A DNA stretch of 50,835 bases from JAKACU01 sp021821185 (GTDB taxonomy: Bacteria > Bacillota > Bacilli > Alicyclobacillales > SLC66). The notes beneath the pieces are model-generated. The model had not been told where the DNA came from, ran no database searches, and saw only the letters and a program-made list of their open reading frames with translations. The stretch lies in the NCBI GenBank assembly GCA_027343965.1, contig DAHWJX010000094.1:1-50835 (forward strand), given 5' to 3'. Of the stretch, positions 49,181-50,835 are shown piece after piece. The translations under genes were made by a program, and so were the position numbers. Position 1 is the stretch's first letter. Each line of letters begins with the position of its first letter.

Positions 49181-50494
49181 TTGAAGATCATAAAAGAGAT
49201 CAGGTTGATGAGAAACCGCAAGAAACGTCTTGAAGCAGGTCACCCTTGGATCTATCGTTCAGAGATTGAAACTGTGCAAGGAGAACCTCAAACAGGGGAC
49301 GTCGTCAAAATCAAGAACCATCAGGGGCATGTATTAGGGCAGGGGTTTTATCATGAGGCATCGCAAATTGCCGTACGCATCGCCAGCTATGACGCTTTGG
49401 AAAAGGTCGATGCGAAGTGGTTTCGCTCTCGTGTAGCAATGGCTTTTGCGTACCGTAAAAGATTCTTGAAGGACACGAGTGCTTGTCGTGCGGTCTATGG
49501 TGAGGCGGATGGTTTGCCTGGACTCATTGTGGACAAATATAATGATGTTGCTGTCGTGCAAATTTTAAGTAGTGCGATGGATCAGCGACGTGACTGGATA
49601 GTGGCGACAATTCGGGATGTCCTTGGGGTGAAAGGCATCTACGAACGTAGCGATGCTCCGACAAGACTACGCGAGGGACTTTCTGAACAGGTGGGTTGCC
49701 TGTGGGGAACGTGTGATGAAACGGTCACGATTCTTGAAAATGGACTGCGCTTTGAAGTCGACATTGTCCATGGTCAGAAAACGGGACACTTTTTCGATCA
49801 AAGGGATAATCGCATGGCGATCGCTCCTTTAGTTCGTTTTGCATCCGATGAAAAACCGCGTCCTGATCAACGCTTTGATCCCGACGAGGCTCCCTTAAAG
49901 CGGACGCACAGTGCAACAGACGGTAGAATTGGTGCGCGAGTGCTTGATTGTTTTTCGCATACGGGCGGATTTGGAATCCATGCTGCTCATTTTGGTGCAG
50001 GCAAGGTCATTATGGTTGACCAAAGTGAAGTGGCTATCGAAGCCGCACGGCGCAATGCGATGTTAAATGATCTTCAAAATGGTTGTGAGTTTGTCGTCGC
50101 CAACGTGTTTGATCTCTTACGTGAGTACGAGAAAGCGGGAACGTTATTCGATGTAGTGATTTTGGATCCACCTGCTTTCGCAAAAAATCGCGCTAGTATA
50201 GATAATGCCTTGCGAGGTTATCGCGATATCAATTTGCGGGCTCTTCGTATCATCAAAGATAACGGGTTTCTCGTTACGGCCTCCTGTTCCTCCCATGTTA
50301 CGCAGGAGATGTGGAGAGAGACGATCGCTGAGGCTGCCATGGACGCACATAAAGTGTTGCGATTGGTCGAATATCGTAGTGCAGCAAAAGACCATCCCCA
50401 ATTGATCGGGATGGCCGAAAATGATTACTTAAAGTTTGCCATGTATCAAGTGCAATCACGCTCAATGGCAGGTTCATCATCACATACGAAATAG
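49181..50494 (+). CDS. RlmI/RlmK-like 23S rRNA (cytosine-C5) methyltransferase
   Basis: About 437 residues. An N-terminal PUA domain (NRKKRLEAGHPWIYRSEI) is followed by the EEHUD-type region (RAVYGEADGLPGLIVDKYND) and a Rossmann methyltransferase with HGQKTGHFFDQRDNR, VLDCFSHTGGFGIHAA and the catalytic Cys in TASCSSHVT after LDPPAFAKNR. Between APLVRF and ARVLDCFS lies a charged insert of about 30 residues (SDEKPRPDQRFDPDEAPLKR region) that I do not expect in the family. The start is uncertain: TTG 49181, TTG 49205 and ATG 49208 are possible. It overlaps the convergent fabH-like gene by 15 bases. Confidence 0.88.
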   Translation: MKIIKEIRLMRNRKKRLEAGHPWIYRSEIETVQGEPQTGDVVKIKNHQGHVLGQGFYHEASQIAVRIASYDALEKVDAKWFRSRVAMAFAYRKRFLKDTSACRAVYGEADGLPGLIVDKYNDVAVVQILSSAMDQRRDWIVATIRDVLGVKGIYERSDAPTRLREGLSEQVGCLWGTCDETVTILENGLRFEVDIVHGQKTGHFFDQRDNRMAIAPLVRFASDEKPRPDQRFDPDEAPLKRTHSATDGRIGARVLDCFSHTGGFGIHAAHFGAGKVIMVDQSEVAIEAARRNAMLNDLQNGCEFVVANVFDLLREYEKAGTLFDVVILDPPAFAKNRASIDNALRGYRDINLRALRIIKDNGFLVTASCSSHVTQEMWRETIAEAAMDAHKVLRLVEYRSAAKDHPQLIGMAENDYLKFAMYQVQSRSMAGSSSHTK

Positions 50495-50835
50495 CGCAGA
50501 GCCCCAGATAAGTCCACCTGCAAAGGCGGTGAATACGACGAGGTCACCGTCATGGATCTTGCCTAAGCGCCACCACTTGTCTAACGCAATTGCCATAGCA
50601 GCAGCCGATGTATTGCCGTATTCTTCGAGGCATAGCGCGGTTTTGTCGGACGAAATGCCGACACGTTCGCCGATCGCTTCAATGATGCGCAAGTTAGCCT
50701 GATGGGGCACAAGCAGATCGACAGCGGCTGCGTCGATGTGCTGTCTTTTCAAGACTCGCTTAATGCTGTCAGTCATACCATTGACCGCAGCTTTGAACAT
50801 GGCCCGGCCATCCTGCCAGATGTAGGGGGTGACAT
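50480..50835 (-). CDS. fabH: Beta-ketoacyl-ACP synthase III (FabH-like), partial at window edge
   Basis: The C-terminal part of a KASIII enzyme. The frame is open to the right edge (YIWQDGRAMFKAAV at the border, matching the family's DGREVFKFAV). The catalytic His is in LLVPHQANLRIIEA and the Asn in YGNTSAAAMAIALD, followed by the terminal GDLVVFTAFAGGLIWGSAL. It would start type II fatty-acid synthesis by condensing acyl-CoA with malonyl-ACP. The N terminus with the catalytic Cys lies outside the window, so the substrate class cannot be judged. Confidence 0.93.
   Translation of the reverse strand, partial: VTPYIWQDGRAMFKAAVNGMTDSIKRVLKRQHIDAAAVDLLVPHQANLRIIEAIGERVGISSDKTALCLEEYGNTSAAAMAIALDKWWRLGKIHDGDLVVFTAFAGGLIWGSALFRM

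Noticed and set aside
1..50835. CRISPR array, prophage, replication origin or intact insertion sequence
   Set aside because: No regularly spaced repeats, phage structural genes, DnaA-box cluster or complete transposase were seen in the window.

Overview
The window looks like chromosomal DNA from a spore-forming, naturally competent Firmicute of the Bacilli, with an Alicyclobacillaceae-like gene order. The organism name is an inference. Supporting signs are an intact sigK, the spore protease gpr, the comEA/comEC pair, a CIRCE/HrcA system, a T-box leader, a ydaO-type c-di-AMP riboswitch, strong AGGAGG-type ribosome binding sites, and frequent GTG and TTG starts. No sigK-interrupting element, CRISPR array, intact transposon or prophage was seen.

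Layout. 0-9 kb: hemZ (5' end outside the window), a T-box-controlled hisS-aspS operon, ltaE, rarA, cymR-iscS, a small zinc-ribbon gene and tRNA-Ile. 9-16 kb: an AI-2E-type membrane protein, a stand-alone 5S rRNA gene, then alaS-ireB-ruvX-yrzB-mltG and sigK. 16-21.5 kb: the compact ribosome-assembly/NAD operon yqeG-yqeH-aroE-yhbY-nadD-yqeK-rsfS-yqeM. 21.5-30 kb: mntR, comEA, an inverted NlpC/P60 hydrolase gene behind a c-di-AMP riboswitch, a comEC that lacks its C-terminal nuclease-like domain, two micro-ORFs, a type II NADH dehydrogenase, holA, rpsT, gpr, and a small membrane protein where spoIIP would be expected. 30-38 kb: lepA-hemW, then hrcA-grpE-dnaK-dnaJ.

38-44 kb is an accessory segment inserted between dnaJ and prmA, which are neighbours in Bacillus subtilis. 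It holds a PadR regulator with a dyad operator, a pentapeptide-repeat protein, a decaying DrrAB-like ABC exporter (frameshifts and internal deletions), a remnant of an Rpn/PD-(D/E)XK-type transposase, an MntP-like membrane protein, an ABM-domain protein, a TnpB N-terminal relic, and an inverted mnmA displaced from its usual place beside iscS.

44-50.8 kb: prmA-rsmE-mtaB followed by a NUDIX hydrolase fused to a DeoC-like domain. In that domain both catalytic lysines of the aldolase are replaced, by Asn and Gln, while the NUDIX box is intact. Then come a Na/Pi cotransporter-family gene, an RlmI-like rRNA methyltransferase and the 3' part of a fabH-like gene. The NUDIX/pseudo-aldolase fusion is the best candidate here for something undescribed. 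The overlapping Asp/His specifier in the hisS-aspS T-box and the riboswitch architecture before the NlpC/P60 gene are the next most interesting.
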